64,000 nucleotides of DNA, from contig JAOAIT010000053.1 of assembly GCA_026414565.1 (NCBI GenBank), forward strand, positions 124,001 through 188,000. Direction: 5' to 3'. Position numbers and translations under genes: made by a program. Source of the stretch: Verrucomicrobiia bacterium. Its GTDB lineage: Bacteria > Verrucomicrobiota > Verrucomicrobiia > Limisphaerales > Fontisphaeraceae. The notes under the pieces were generated by a model. The model saw only the letters and a list, made by a program, of their open reading frames with translations. It made no database searches and was not told the DNA's origin. Within the stretch, counting starts at the first letter, position 1, and the number at the start of each line of letters is the position of its first letter. Positions 39,149 to 48,443 of the stretch are shown one piece after another.

Positions 39149-39657
39149 AGCAGGGTGTCTGCGAAAAGTCCAATATAGCCGGGCAATACAAAACCTATAG
39201 ATTCAGTTTTTGGAATAGAATAATTTTTGTTGTAGGTATTCGGACTACAAACAAATCAGACTTTAATGCAGCGCCGACTCTGATCAGGCGGCAGGCCAAT
39301 AAAAAAACTCTTTTTCCCATGAGTGGATTTCCCTGACGGCGAATAAGCACAACTTTCCTTCCCAAATATTCTTGGGACATTTTAATTATTTGTGAATCAA
39401 TGAGGAATGCCTGCGCCAACCTGTAAATAATGTCAATTTTTTAGTCCAGGATGGATGCGTTTTGCTTATTTCAACATTTCTCCGGTCTGCTTGGAAAACT
39501 CTTCGATTGCTCGAAGATATCTATTTGGCCTGCTGATAGCGGAGAAGCAATGGATTAATGGCATTCCGTCTAACTTTTAGTTGTAAAAAATGAGTTGCAT
39601 TAACTAATATAAAAAAACTCTTGATAAATCAATTACTAAGAGTACTTTGGATCTTGT
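39149..39657. other. AT-rich gene-free region after pckG
   Basis: About 510 bases, clearly AT-rich. A 74-codon frame on the minus strand (39195-39419) has no recognisable features. Near the right end are a palindrome TTGAT-AA-ATCAA (39621-39632) and arms ACTCTT / AAGAGT (39617-39643) directly upstream of the next gene, possibly its control region. Confidence 0.5.
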
Positions 39658-40026
39658 ATGAAATCTGATGTTTTGAAAGAATTCGCTACACTACGGGCAC
39701 TTTTGGAAAAAGAACGCGACCAATTACAGGAGCGTTTGAACGCCATTAACGCCGTGTTGGCGGGACAAACGGCTGATGTTGAAAAAGCGGTCGCCGCTCT
39801 GGGCGGAAAGAAAAAGCGCGGACGCCAGAAAGCTGCGCCGAAAGCCGCCAAAGAACAGCAAACCCGGAAGCGCGGTCCTCGCAAGATGAGCGAGGCCGCC
39901 AAAGCCCGGATTGCAGCCGCGCAGAAACAGCGATGGGAAAAGATTCGCGCTCAGAAAGCGGCTGCCGCCGGGGCTGCCCCCTCGGCTCCAGCCGGGCAGC
40001 CTTCCTCGCCCGCCCCTCAAGCCTGA
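39658..40026 (+). CDS. Small basic DNA-binding-like protein (Lys/Arg-rich)
   Basis: A 122-residue protein. Residues 1-45 form a predicted coiled coil (FATLRALLEKERDQLQERLN). Residues about 50-80 are strongly basic (KKKRGRQKAAPKAAKE, RKRGPRK), with AT-hook-like RGRQK and RGPRK motifs. Then comes MSEAAKARIAAAQKQRWEKI, a short motif I recognise from small proteins of Verrucomicrobia, Acidobacteria and planctomycetes, and an Ala/Pro/Ser tail. I infer a nucleoid-associated, histone H1-like role with dimerisation through the coiled coil. It stands alone with its own terminator. Confidence 0.75.
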   Translation: MKSDVLKEFATLRALLEKERDQLQERLNAINAVLAGQTADVEKAVAALGGKKKRGRQKAAPKAAKEQQTRKRGPRKMSEAAKARIAAAQKQRWEKIRAQKAAAAGAAPSAPAGQPSSPAPQA

Positions 40027-40051
40027 ACCTCCTGAATTAATAAACAATACT

Positions 40052-40085
40052 CACAGGGCACCCAAGGGTGCCCTGTGTTATTTTT
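40052..40085 (+). terminator. Rho-independent terminator of the basic protein gene
   Basis: Perfect 12-bp arms CACAGGGCACCC / GGGTGCCCTGTG separated by AA, followed by TTATTTTT, 25 bases after the stop codon. Confidence 0.92.
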
Positions 40086-40183
40086 GTATGGCTTATAAAC
40101 GTGATTGTGCTGCCGCAGGGTAAAGTTACATTATCTGCAGGGATGAATCTGATTTTGAGGCTTGCAATGGTATATTATTTTAC

Positions 40184-40582
40184 ATGATCCCCAAGCCGCC
40201 ACCCCCACCGGAAAACAAACCCCGGCCAGAACCATCACTGGTTGTACCCGAGGTATTGCCAGCCGCGGCCGAGTCCACTTCCCAGCCGGCAATCGGCGCT
40301 CAATCCCTCCCCCGCTGGCTGAACCGCAAAAAGCTGATCCTGGCTTTCATTATTGCCGCCTTGTCCGATGCCCTTTCGATTGCCTTTCAACTGGTGTTGC
40401 CATTGCAATTGGGGCTGGACTTTTTGACGGCGCTGCTGTTGTTCGTGGTCTTGGGATGGCGGTGGCCTTTGCTGGCAGGTTTGCTCATGGAAGCCCTGCC
40501 CGGTGTGGCGGTTTTCCCCGCATGGATTTTGGTGGTCGCAGCCATCGCCGCGCTGGGGGAAGTGCGGCCCAGGTTCCGTTGA
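40184..40582 (+). CDS. Small membrane protein, unknown family
   Basis: A 132-residue protein: a Pro-rich cytoplasmic-looking N-terminus (MIPKPPPPPENKPRPEP), then about three hydrophobic segments (LILAFIIAALSDALSIAFQL, LLLFVVLGWRWPLLAGLL, VFPAWILVVAAIAAL) and a short basic end. No family is recognised. It precedes a lipoprotein and ResB/CcsA genes by 82 bases and may belong with them. Confidence 0.65.
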   Translation: MIPKPPPPPENKPRPEPSLVVPEVLPAAAESTSQPAIGAQSLPRWLNRKKLILAFIIAALSDALSIAFQLVLPLQLGLDFLTALLLFVVLGWRWPLLAGLLMEALPGVAVFPAWILVVAAIAALGEVRPRFR

Positions 40583-40664
40583 CCCGGCTGGGATGCGGCA
40601 CAACGCTGGAACGTTCATGCTTCACAGCTTCCCTTGCACTTTCCCAAAAGTGGGGAATAATAAC

Positions 40665-41783
40665 GTGGTGATTTGCATTCGCGAAATAACGAGGCGCAAT
40701 CTTGCATGGGTCTTCATAGCCGCAACCCTAAGTCTGACGGCATGCAAACCCACCGAAATTCATGTTTATCAGGCCCCCAAAGAGCAAAGTCAGCCGCGCA
40801 TGCCCGCCGATGACGTCCATGCCCATGGCATGGCCGGCATGGGCAGGCAACGTTCGCTCTCATTCAAACTCCCTGAGGGTTGGAGCGAAAAACCGGCCCA
40901 AAGAATGCGCGTGGCGCAAATTGTTGTTCCGGGCAAAGACGGTTTGGAGGCCGAAATATCCATTGTGCCACTGGCGGGGATGACCGCCAGCCGTGAGGAT
41001 ATTTTGAACATCTGGCGGGAACAATTGCGCCTGCCAGCCGTGGACAAGGCCGCTGCCGAGGCGGCCGTGAGCCGGGTCGAAATCAGCAGCGGCCAGGGGG
41101 ATTTGTATGATTTGGCCAGTGCTGAACCCCTCATCCAGGAAAAATACAAAATGCGGATTCTGGCCGCGGTTTATGAGCAGGATGGCGTCTCCTGGTTCAT
41201 CAAAATGAGCGGCCCGGATGAAACCGTGAGCCAGGCCCGCAAGGATTTCCTGGCTTTTCTGAAAAGCCTCAACTGGACCGCCGACACTCCGGATACCCCC
41301 CCGGCTATAGCCGCCAACTCTCCCGCTGGCTCCTCCGAGACCGCGGCGCTGCCCCAGTGGCAGGTGCCGCCGCACTGGCAGGCCCAAAATCCACCCGGCC
41401 CGATGCTGACGGCCAAGTTTACCATTAAAGATGAGCAGGGCCGGCAGGCGGAGGTCACGGTCAGCGCCCTGGCAGGCGACGGTGGCGGCCCCCTGCCCAA
41501 CGTCAACCGCTGGCGCGGGCAGTTGTTGCTGCCCCCGGTAACCGCCGAGGAATTGCCCAAACTCGGCACGCCGGTGGATGTCAATGGACGCAGCGTTACA
41601 CTTTATGAAATGGAAGGCACTTGGGCTAAAACCGGTGAACCGGCGCGCATGCTGGTGCTCAGTGTGGCCTCCGGCGGCCAAACCTGGTTCTACAAGCTCA
41701 CCGGCGACGCCCAACTGGCGGCCCGCGAAAAGGAAGCCTTTCTCTCGTTCGTGCGTTCCGTAAAATATCCCCATGCTCACTAA
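40665..41783 (+). CDS. Lipoprotein with two tandem related domains, next to ResB/CcsA
   Basis: A 372-residue protein. The lipobox LTAC puts the lipidated Cys at residue 27. Two related halves follow. The first (about 55-205) has LPEGW, AEISIVPLAG, WREQLRLPAV and, at its end, VSWFIKMSGPDE and FLAFLKS. The second (about 225-372) has VPPHW, AEVTVSALAG, WRGQLLLPPV, QTWFYKLTGDAQ and FLSFVRS. No family name comes to mind, but the duplication is clear by eye. GTG 40665 is chosen because GGGGA sits eight bases before it and gives a normal signal peptide. Its 3' end overlaps the ResB start by 11 bases, so a role in cytochrome c maturation or heme handling is a reasonable inference. Confidence 0.75.
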   Translation: MVICIREITRRNLAWVFIAATLSLTACKPTEIHVYQAPKEQSQPRMPADDVHAHGMAGMGRQRSLSFKLPEGWSEKPAQRMRVAQIVVPGKDGLEAEISIVPLAGMTASREDILNIWREQLRLPAVDKAAAEAAVSRVEISSGQGDLYDLASAEPLIQEKYKMRILAAVYEQDGVSWFIKMSGPDETVSQARKDFLAFLKSLNWTADTPDTPPAIAANSPAGSSETAALPQWQVPPHWQAQNPPGPMLTAKFTIKDEQGRQAEVTVSALAGDGGGPLPNVNRWRGQLLLPPVTAEELPKLGTPVDVNGRSVTLYEMEGTWAKTGEPARMLVLSVASGGQTWFYKLTGDAQLAAREKEAFLSFVRSVKYPHAH

Positions 41784-42945
41784 GATTTTGGACTGGCTCA
41801 GCTCAATGCGGCTGACCGTGTGGTGTCTCTGCGCCGCCATGGTGCTGGTTTTCATTGGCACCCTCGCCCAGGTGGAACATGGGCTTTACCGGGCCCAAAA
41901 GGAGTACTTTCAGAGCTTCATCGTTTTCTCCTCGCTGACGGTGCACTTCTTCGGCAAGAAGTTCATCCTGCCCGTCATCTTCCCCGGCGGCTACCTGATT
42001 GGGGGCGTGCTGGTGCTGAATCTTATTTTTTCCCAATTTCGCGCCGGCAACATCGTGCCGCGTAAAATCGGCCTTTACCTGGTGCATGGCGGATTAATCC
42101 TGCTGCTGTTGGGACAACTGGTCACCGACATGTTTCAGCGGGAGACGCACATGCGTCTGGTGGAAGGACAAGCCAGCAATTACTCGGAAAGCGCTTTTTA
42201 TCACGAGCTGGCCGTTATTGACACCTCCCACCCCCAGCACGACACGGTGGTGGCCATTCCGGAGCAGCTTCTGGCCACCCGCAGTCACATTGCACATCCA
42301 GCCCTCCCATTCACCATCCAAGTGCGCAAATTCTTTCCCAACTCACGTCTGGAAAACCGGCCGCCCAACGAAACCAACGAACCGGCCGCCACCCAGGGGT
42401 TTGGCCGCACCCTCGTGGTGCGCGAGGTCCCGCTGGCCACGCGCTCAGATGAAAAGAATCTGCCCTCCGCCATTATCGAGCTAAGCGGGGAGGGGGTGCC
42501 CAAGGGCACCTGGCTGGTGTCCACCCTGCTGAGCGAGGCCCAGACTTTCACCCACGGAAACAAACAATGGCAGCTCATCTTCCGTCCGGTCCGGGTTTAC
42601 AAACCCTTCAGCATCGAGCTGATCAAGTTTACCCATGAAAAATACCCTGGCACGGAAATCCCCAAAAACTTCGCCAGCCGCGTCCGCGTGATCAATCATC
42701 AAACCGGCGAAAACCGGGAGGTGCTGATTTACATGAATAATCCCCTTCGGTATGGGGGGCAGACATTTTATCAGGGCAGCTACGATCCCAATGATCCCCG
42801 CGTAAGCATTTTACAGGTGGTGCGCAACCCCGGCTGGTTGACACCCTACATCGCGTGCCTGCTGGTCGGCATCGGTTTAACCCTGCACTTTATCTTGACC
42901 CTGATGAACTTCACCCGCGCCCAAGGCAAAGGAGGCGCCCAATGA
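41773..42945 (+). CDS. resB: ResB-like cytochrome c biogenesis protein
   Basis: A 390-residue membrane protein. Hydrophobic segments lie at residues about 13-32 (LTVWCLCAAMVLVFIGTLAQ), at about 45-62, 70-85 (ILPVIFPGGYLIGGVLVLNL), 98-117 (YLVHGGLILLLLGQLV) and at the C-terminus (YIACLLVGIGLTLHFILTLM). A large periplasmic domain lies between, with NHQTGENREVLIYMNNPLRY and YQGSYDPNDPRVS, typical of ResB. With CcsA it forms the System II heme-export and cytochrome c synthase complex. The next gene overlaps by ATGA. Confidence 0.9.
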   Translation: MLTKILDWLSSMRLTVWCLCAAMVLVFIGTLAQVEHGLYRAQKEYFQSFIVFSSLTVHFFGKKFILPVIFPGGYLIGGVLVLNLIFSQFRAGNIVPRKIGLYLVHGGLILLLLGQLVTDMFQRETHMRLVEGQASNYSESAFYHELAVIDTSHPQHDTVVAIPEQLLATRSHIAHPALPFTIQVRKFFPNSRLENRPPNETNEPAATQGFGRTLVVREVPLATRSDEKNLPSAIIELSGEGVPKGTWLVSTLLSEAQTFTHGNKQWQLIFRPVRVYKPFSIELIKFTHEKYPGTEIPKNFASRVRVINHQTGENREVLIYMNNPLRYGGQTFYQGSYDPNDPRVSILQVVRNPGWLTPYIACLLVGIGLTLHFILTLMNFTRAQGKGGAQ

Positions 42946-44870
42946 AAAAGAACCTTCCCTGGATTCTCTTGAGTCTCGGCGTGCTCTATGTCCTGTCCGG
43001 GCTGCGTCCCATGCCCAAGCCCGGCGGCTTCGAGCTGTCCGAGTTTGGACGCCTGCCGGTGCTTTCCAATGGCCGCGTGCAACCGTTGGATTCGGTCGCG
43101 CGCAATTCGCTGCTGCAGATACGCACCCGCCAAACCGTATATGTGCCGGGACGCGGCTCCATGCCGGCCACCGAATGGTTGCTGGAGGTGTTCACCCAAC
43201 CCGATAAGGCCGACGGCCAGAAAATCTTCCGCATTGATAATGGCGAGGTGTTGAGCCTTCTGAAACTCTCGGAAAATGAAAAGTACTTCAGCTTCAATGA
43301 ACTGGAGCCGCAGTTGGATGAAATTGAACGCCAGGCCGCCCAGATCAATAAAATTGAAAACGCCCAGCGCACGGCTTTCCAGCGGGCCATGTGGCGCTTG
43401 TTTAATGCTCTGGCCCTCTACCAGCGGTTGAAATGGAGTGTCATGCCGGAAGGCACCACCAACTATCTGGCGGATTTACAGGAGTTTCAGCAACTGTTGC
43501 CGGGGGGGATTGCGGCGTTTCATGCCCGGCGGGAGGGCAAAGAATTTGACCAAAAGGCCCTCGAGCGCCTGATGCAACTGGCCCAGCGCTATGAGCGAAT
43601 GTCACGCAATGCCTATCCGTTGATCATACCGCCGCTGGACCCGCAGCAAAACCGCGAAGATTGGGCCAATATCGGGGTTAGTTTAATGCGTAGTTTAAGC
43701 TCGCAACAACTCCACCCGGCAATCCTGGCGTATGGGCGCATCACCACCGCCTGGCAAAAGGGTGACCCGGCTGAGTTTAACCAGGCCGTGCGCGATTACC
43801 GGGAATGGCTCATCAGCCACGACTTGACCAAAGAAGTGCGCAAGGCCCGCTGGGAATTCATGTACCAGGCTTTTCAGGGCTTTTACCACGCCCTGGTGCT
43901 TTATGTCGGGGCCTTGCTGCTTTCATTGGGTGGGTTGGTGGCCATGGGCACCCTCCCTTCCTGGTCCGAAACGTTGCGCAAGTCGTCCTATTGGCTCATC
44001 GTCCTGGGAGGATCGGTCCATACCCTGTGTCTGGTATATCGCATGGCCCTTGAAGGCCGCCCCCCAGTCACCAATCTCTATTCCTCGGCCATTTTCATTG
44101 GGTGGGCGGCCGTTGTCCTGGGGTTGCTGCTGGAAAGATTTTACCGCCTTGGCATTGGCAATTTAGCCGCCTCTTGTACCGGATTTGGTACTTTGATCAT
44201 CGCGCACAACCTCTCCCTCAGCGGCGACACCATGGAAATGATGCGGGCGGTACTGGACAGTAATTTCTGGCTGGCCACCCATGTCGTCACCATCACGCTG
44301 GGGTATTCCGCCATGTTCGTGGCCGGCTTGCTGGCCACGCTTTATGTGTTTCTGCGTTGGACGGGCCGCCTCCAGCAAAGCCTGCCCGGCAGCGTTGGCA
44401 CTACGCCCATCGGGCAGGCGCTGTCACGCATGGTGTATGGGGTGTTGTGCTTTGCCACCCTGTTCAGTTTTGTCGGCACTGTGCTGGGCGGCATCTGGGC
44501 AGACCAATCCTGGGGCCGGTTCTGGGGCTGGGACCCGAAGGAAAACGGCGCCTTGCTCATCGTTTTGTGGTGCGCGGTCTATTTGCACGCCCGGTGGAGC
44601 AAATTGTGGAGCGAGCACGCCCTGATGAATGTAGCCATTTTCGGCAATGTGGTGACGGCCTGGTCTTGGTTTGGCGTAAACATGCTGGGCGTGGGGCTGC
44701 ATTCCTACGGTTTCATGGATAAAGCCTCCCTGGCCCTCTTCGCTTATGCTGCTTTTAACGTGGGACTCATGGTTTGGAATGCCATGATGAAAGACGAGCC
44801 GCTCTCTGCTTGCAAACCTGAGATCAATGTTGCCAAAGCATCACCCGCCCCTTCGGACGCCAAAGCGTGA
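42942..44870 (+). CDS. ccsA: CcsA/ResC cytochrome c synthase subunit with long periplasmic insertion
   Basis: A 642-residue protein. An N-terminal membrane segment (WILLSLGVLYVL) is followed by about 285 soluble, probably periplasmic residues, then a membrane domain from about residue 314 with eight or so segments. The heme-handling WWD motif is in WGRFWGWDPKENGAL (about 525-540), and the external histidines appear in HTLCLVYRMALEGRPP and in VAIFGNVVTAWSWFGVN with nearby LHSYG. The soluble part is much longer than in plant-type CcsA. Translation is coupled to ResB by the ATGA overlap; it ends 15 bases from the convergent oxidoreductase gene. Confidence 0.92.
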   Translation: MKKNLPWILLSLGVLYVLSGLRPMPKPGGFELSEFGRLPVLSNGRVQPLDSVARNSLLQIRTRQTVYVPGRGSMPATEWLLEVFTQPDKADGQKIFRIDNGEVLSLLKLSENEKYFSFNELEPQLDEIERQAAQINKIENAQRTAFQRAMWRLFNALALYQRLKWSVMPEGTTNYLADLQEFQQLLPGGIAAFHARREGKEFDQKALERLMQLAQRYERMSRNAYPLIIPPLDPQQNREDWANIGVSLMRSLSSQQLHPAILAYGRITTAWQKGDPAEFNQAVRDYREWLISHDLTKEVRKARWEFMYQAFQGFYHALVLYVGALLLSLGGLVAMGTLPSWSETLRKSSYWLIVLGGSVHTLCLVYRMALEGRPPVTNLYSSAIFIGWAAVVLGLLLERFYRLGIGNLAASCTGFGTLIIAHNLSLSGDTMEMMRAVLDSNFWLATHVVTITLGYSAMFVAGLLATLYVFLRWTGRLQQSLPGSVGTTPIGQALSRMVYGVLCFATLFSFVGTVLGGIWADQSWGRFWGWDPKENGALLIVLWCAVYLHARWSKLWSEHALMNVAIFGNVVTAWSWFGVNMLGVGLHSYGFMDKASLALFAYAAFNVGLMVWNAMMKDEPLSACKPEINVAKASPAPSDAKA

Positions 44871-44885
44871 AGCGCCCGGACGGCC

Positions 44886-46337
44886 TCATATTAGCCAAGG
44901 CTCGCGATAAGTCTTGTGGCGCAAACGATTGGCGGTCGCGTCGCCAATGAACTCTTCTTTCTCGGGATCCCATTTCAGGGAGCGGCCCAGTTTCCAAGCC
45001 ATGATCACAAGCTGGCCCAGGGCGGCGGCGCGATGCCCAATTTCCTCATGCGCGCTGGGCTGGCGGCGATTGCGAATACACTCCAGCCAGTTGGCGTGAT
45101 GATCATTGGCCCCGGGCTGAACTTGCCGGTTGTGCAAGCCCAGCTCCGCCATTATTTCCGTCGGCCCGCCGTCAATTGGCCCGCCACTGGACATGCTGGT
45201 AAGCCACCCCCGCTCCCCCACAAAGATGCCGCCAAACAAACCCGAAAGTTGCGCATCGGCGGGCACGGCATGGTACAGGTCCTTGACCTGCCCGTAGTGC
45301 TCCACGTGATGCAAAAGTACTCCGTTGGCATACCGGCAGGTCAAAGTAGGAAAAACGCCATCGGCAGGATGATGAATCTCCACCGGGCCGCTTTCTTCCA
45401 TGCCCAACGCGTATTGAATGACATCCGCCGCATGGGAATGAAACCAGGTGGAAGAGGCCAGCCCAAAATCCTCGTGAAATGACCACGGCACCACGCCCGG
45501 CGGCGGGTTGATGTGATAAAGTGGATGGTAAGGATGCCAGGGCGCCGGGCCAACCCACAAATCCCAGTCCAGACCTGCCGGCACCGGCTCGGCGGGCAAA
45601 TCCACCGCCACGGGTATCTGCAAACGCCCCAGCTCGTTCCACGCTGCCGCGCGGGCATAAGGCTTGATGCGATCTCCCAAAAAGGCGGCGAGCGGATGCC
45701 AGATGGTAAACACAGACTTGATCCGCCCCAGGCCACCCTGGCGCACGAATTGGCAGATTTTGCGAATGACGGGAATGGAGCGGTACTGGGTGCCGGTTTG
45801 AAAAACCCGCCCGAAACGGCGAACGGCCTTGACTATTTCGCGCCCTTCCGACAGCGAGAGCGAAACTGGTTTTTCGCAATAAATATCCTTGCCGGCGCGG
45901 GCCGCATCCATGGCTTGCAGGGCGTGCCAGTGATCCGGGGTGGCGATCAGCACGGCATCCAGATCGGCTCGTTGTAACAACTCCCGATAATCGTTATAGG
46001 CCACACAACCCAGATAGTTCTCCCGCTGACGCGCCTGCGCGTAGATTTCGTTGACTAGCCGGCAGCCTTGCTCGCGCCGCGCCTGGTCCACATCGCAGAC
46101 CCCCAGGACTTGCGCCTGCCGGTCGTTGGCCATGCGGTTGACATGACCGGCCCCCATCAAGCCGCGTCCAATAATGCCCACCGTAATCCGCTCGGAAGGC
46201 GGTCGAAACCCATTCCGGCCCAGGGCCGCGGCGGAGGCCAGTTGCGGAAAAGTCAGCACTCCCACTGCAAGTTGCTGCAGGAAGTGGCGTCGAGAATTGG
46301 CGCTTGGTGCACCAGCTAAGGGACGGGAAGGGATCAT
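44886..46337 (-). CDS. Tat-exported Gfo/Idh/MocA family oxidoreductase
   Basis: A 483-residue protein. The Tat signal SRRHFLQQLAVGVLTF sits near the N-terminus, so the folded NAD(P)-bound enzyme is exported. Rossmann motif GIIGRGLMGAGH, then EKPVSLSLSEGREI and the YRSIPVIRKICQFVRQGGLG region identify the Gfo/Idh/MocA family. The C-terminal domain resembles exported members common in PVC bacteria. Substrate unknown. The start codon overlaps the end of the ThuA-like gene by four bases, so the two are coupled and probably work on the same carbohydrate. Confidence 0.9.
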   Translation of the reverse strand: MIPSRPLAGAPSANSRRHFLQQLAVGVLTFPQLASAAALGRNGFRPPSERITVGIIGRGLMGAGHVNRMANDRQAQVLGVCDVDQARREQGCRLVNEIYAQARQRENYLGCVAYNDYRELLQRADLDAVLIATPDHWHALQAMDAARAGKDIYCEKPVSLSLSEGREIVKAVRRFGRVFQTGTQYRSIPVIRKICQFVRQGGLGRIKSVFTIWHPLAAFLGDRIKPYARAAAWNELGRLQIPVAVDLPAEPVPAGLDWDLWVGPAPWHPYHPLYHINPPPGVVPWSFHEDFGLASSTWFHSHAADVIQYALGMEESGPVEIHHPADGVFPTLTCRYANGVLLHHVEHYGQVKDLYHAVPADAQLSGLFGGIFVGERGWLTSMSSGGPIDGGPTEIMAELGLHNRQVQPGANDHHANWLECIRNRRQPSAHEEIGHRAAALGQLVIMAWKLGRSLKWDPEKEEFIGDATANRLRHKTYREPWLI

Positions 46338-47977
46338 GCAACAAGAGACAGTACCGCCTGCTCGCAGGCACGCGTTGTTTCCAGTGCCGACGCAGTCAAC
46401 GAAACGGCAATCATAACCGGTCGGATACCTTGCTCTTTCAGCACAGGCAGGCATTCCCCCGCCTGGCCGGCATGGCCAATCTCAACCGCCAACAGTCGCT
46501 CCCGCAAGGCCAGCACAGCCCGGCGAGGGGCAATGCTTCGCGCCACGCCATAGGTGCAGTCCCACCACACACCCACTTCAGCCGGGGTGAGCTGGCATAC
46601 CTTTTGCGCCTGCATTAGAGGCTGAACCGCATCCGGCCTCACCGCCAGACGTACTTCAGCATCCACCGCACACTTTGCCGCCTTGGAGATGTCCCCCACC
46701 CGGGAAGCAGGCACCACCAACAGCTCGCACCCCATGCGCCGGGCGAAGTCGAAAACGGCGCGGCACTGGGCTTCATCTGCAGGCAGCTCCGGCGTTTCGC
46801 AGGCCAGCAGGCGCACCCCTGCGGCGTCCAGCTTGAAGCGCAACTGGCGCCGATGCTCACTGCTCAGGTTGGCATCGAACGGCTGTAACAGACCTTCCCC
46901 CAACGGTTGCATCATCCCCGCCGTCACACATAGCAAACCCAGACGCTCTGCCGACGCGATGCCCGCCCATACCGTGCGCTCCCGCGCCCCACAGAAACCA
47001 AGGCGCCACCCCAGCTTTTCCAGAGCTTTCACAGCGGGCGTCAAACGGGCGCTGGGCGTAACGGGCGCGGGCCAGTCGCCCAGAATAAATTGCGCGGCCG
47101 CAAGGTAAAAGGAAAGCAACACCGGCTCCCAGAACACATACGGATTATGGGCTATGGTGCAATAAAAACACCGCCCGCGCCCATACTCGCGCGCCCAGGC
47201 CACGGCGTAATCGCGATCGGGGCGTTCCACCTGTCCATACGCCGGCCCTTGAGCCAGTGGCATGCGCTCCAAGTCCATGCTTAACAACACCCGCAGCCGC
47301 TTGCGGGAGTAAGGCTCATGCACGCGAAAATACTCATCGCGATACTCAAAATGAGTGCCTGGGAAAGCCTGCACCAAAGGATGGCCCGGCTCCTCAATCT
47401 TCATTACCACTGGCTCGGTGCTCTCCCGATGGTTGGCCCCGCGGGCGCCAATCATCAAACCAAATTCCGGCCAGTCCTCAATGGCGCCGGGCCATTGGGT
47501 AAAGGCCACGGTGGCCCCGTGCACTCCCATCAAGCCGCCGCCGCTAAATACAAACTCCGCCAGATTCTCCCGGAGGGTGGCATCCGTGAACAAGTTGCCC
47601 ACGTTATTGTTAAAAAACACACCATCCACAGTGGCCAGATGATCGCGGCGGAACAGCTCCGGGTCACTGCCGGCCACCACCGAAAACGCGCCGGTCTTTT
47701 CGCCCATCAACCGAAATGCCGTGGTCGCGGTGGAAATGGAACGATGACCGCCATAATTGACATTCCGCTCAAAGATCAGCAGCCGGCGCGGCTTGCGAGG
47801 CTTGGCCCAAGCCTTGTGCGGAAGGGCCGCAGCAATCCGGTCCAGCTCCGCCTGAGGGAGCCCCGATTCCGCCGCCATTCCCCTACACCACGACACCGCC
47901 GCCAGCGCGCCGAGCGCGCCGAGAAAAGACCGGCGGGATGTAGGGCTGGCCCTGCCCGCATGCGCAAAATGATTCAT
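46334..47977 (-). CDS. Tat-exported ThuA-like domain fused to a TIM-barrel epimerase-like domain
   Basis: A 547-residue protein with Tat signal TSRRSFLGALGALAAV. The first about 300 residues are ThuA-like (class I glutaminase fold): LLIFERNVNYGGHRS, FSVVAGSDPELF, GVFFNNNVGNLFTD and FSGGGLMGVHGATVAF. The last about 210 residues look like a sugar phosphate isomerase/epimerase TIM barrel (GWRLGFCGARERTVW, CELLVVPASRVGDI, CTYGVARSIAPRRAVLALRE, LAVEIGHAG). ThuA proteins act on sugars such as trehalose or its oxidised forms, but the present substrate is not known. Coupled to the oxidoreductase downstream by a 4-base overlap. Confidence 0.8.
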   Translation of the reverse strand: MNHFAHAGRASPTSRRSFLGALGALAAVSWCRGMAAESGLPQAELDRIAAALPHKAWAKPRKPRRLLIFERNVNYGGHRSISTATTAFRLMGEKTGAFSVVAGSDPELFRRDHLATVDGVFFNNNVGNLFTDATLRENLAEFVFSGGGLMGVHGATVAFTQWPGAIEDWPEFGLMIGARGANHRESTEPVVMKIEEPGHPLVQAFPGTHFEYRDEYFRVHEPYSRKRLRVLLSMDLERMPLAQGPAYGQVERPDRDYAVAWAREYGRGRCFYCTIAHNPYVFWEPVLLSFYLAAAQFILGDWPAPVTPSARLTPAVKALEKLGWRLGFCGARERTVWAGIASAERLGLLCVTAGMMQPLGEGLLQPFDANLSSEHRRQLRFKLDAAGVRLLACETPELPADEAQCRAVFDFARRMGCELLVVPASRVGDISKAAKCAVDAEVRLAVRPDAVQPLMQAQKVCQLTPAEVGVWWDCTYGVARSIAPRRAVLALRERLLAVEIGHAGQAGECLPVLKEQGIRPVMIAVSLTASALETTRACEQAVLSLVA

Positions 47978-48443
47978 GGCTTATGCCTGAATCCTGCCCC
48001 TCCGCCTCGCCTTCCGTCGAGTGCAAAATCATGACATGGGGGTAATCCATCACCCATTATGGTGTAAATGCCGATGACAGTAGAAGCCTACGAAAGAGGG
48101 ATGTTCGGACAGGATAAGGATGGAGGCTGTGCGTTTTCTGGACCCGGCAAAGGCTCTATGCGCCCTGAAACAGTCTCCATTGGAGAGGCCGCCGTAGCCC
48201 CAGGTAAAGTTTATGCCACAGCTTCATTTGGTAAACGAAATGGGTTCAGTGCGGAAGTTACCTCAACCGCTCGCAACCACCAAGCCGACGTGGATGGAGT
48301 AATTAGTGTTGGTAATGAAATGCGAGCTTGAGGCGATTATCATGCATGATCATGGCGGGCACATTTATGAAGAGTACTCGATAATCAATTTCCTTTTTTG
48401 CGCTGTTTAGGCTGGCCTGTAGAGATTGAGAATTCCCCGCGGC
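47978..48443. other. Gene-free region between the ThuA-like gene and aat
   Basis: About 465 bases. An 87-codon frame (48068-48331, plus strand) has no recognisable features and I do not call it. A perfect 12-base palindrome ATCATGCATGAT (48339-48350) is present. The promoter of the minus-strand ThuA-like operon should be at the left end. Confidence 0.5.

Noticed and set aside
39195-39419. 74-codon minus-strand frame after pckG
   Set aside because: Lies in AT-rich DNA, has no family features and no clear start signal.
48068-48331. 87-codon plus-strand frame in the gap before aat
   Set aside because: No recognisable motif, no clear ribosome site and composition like noncoding sequence; not called.
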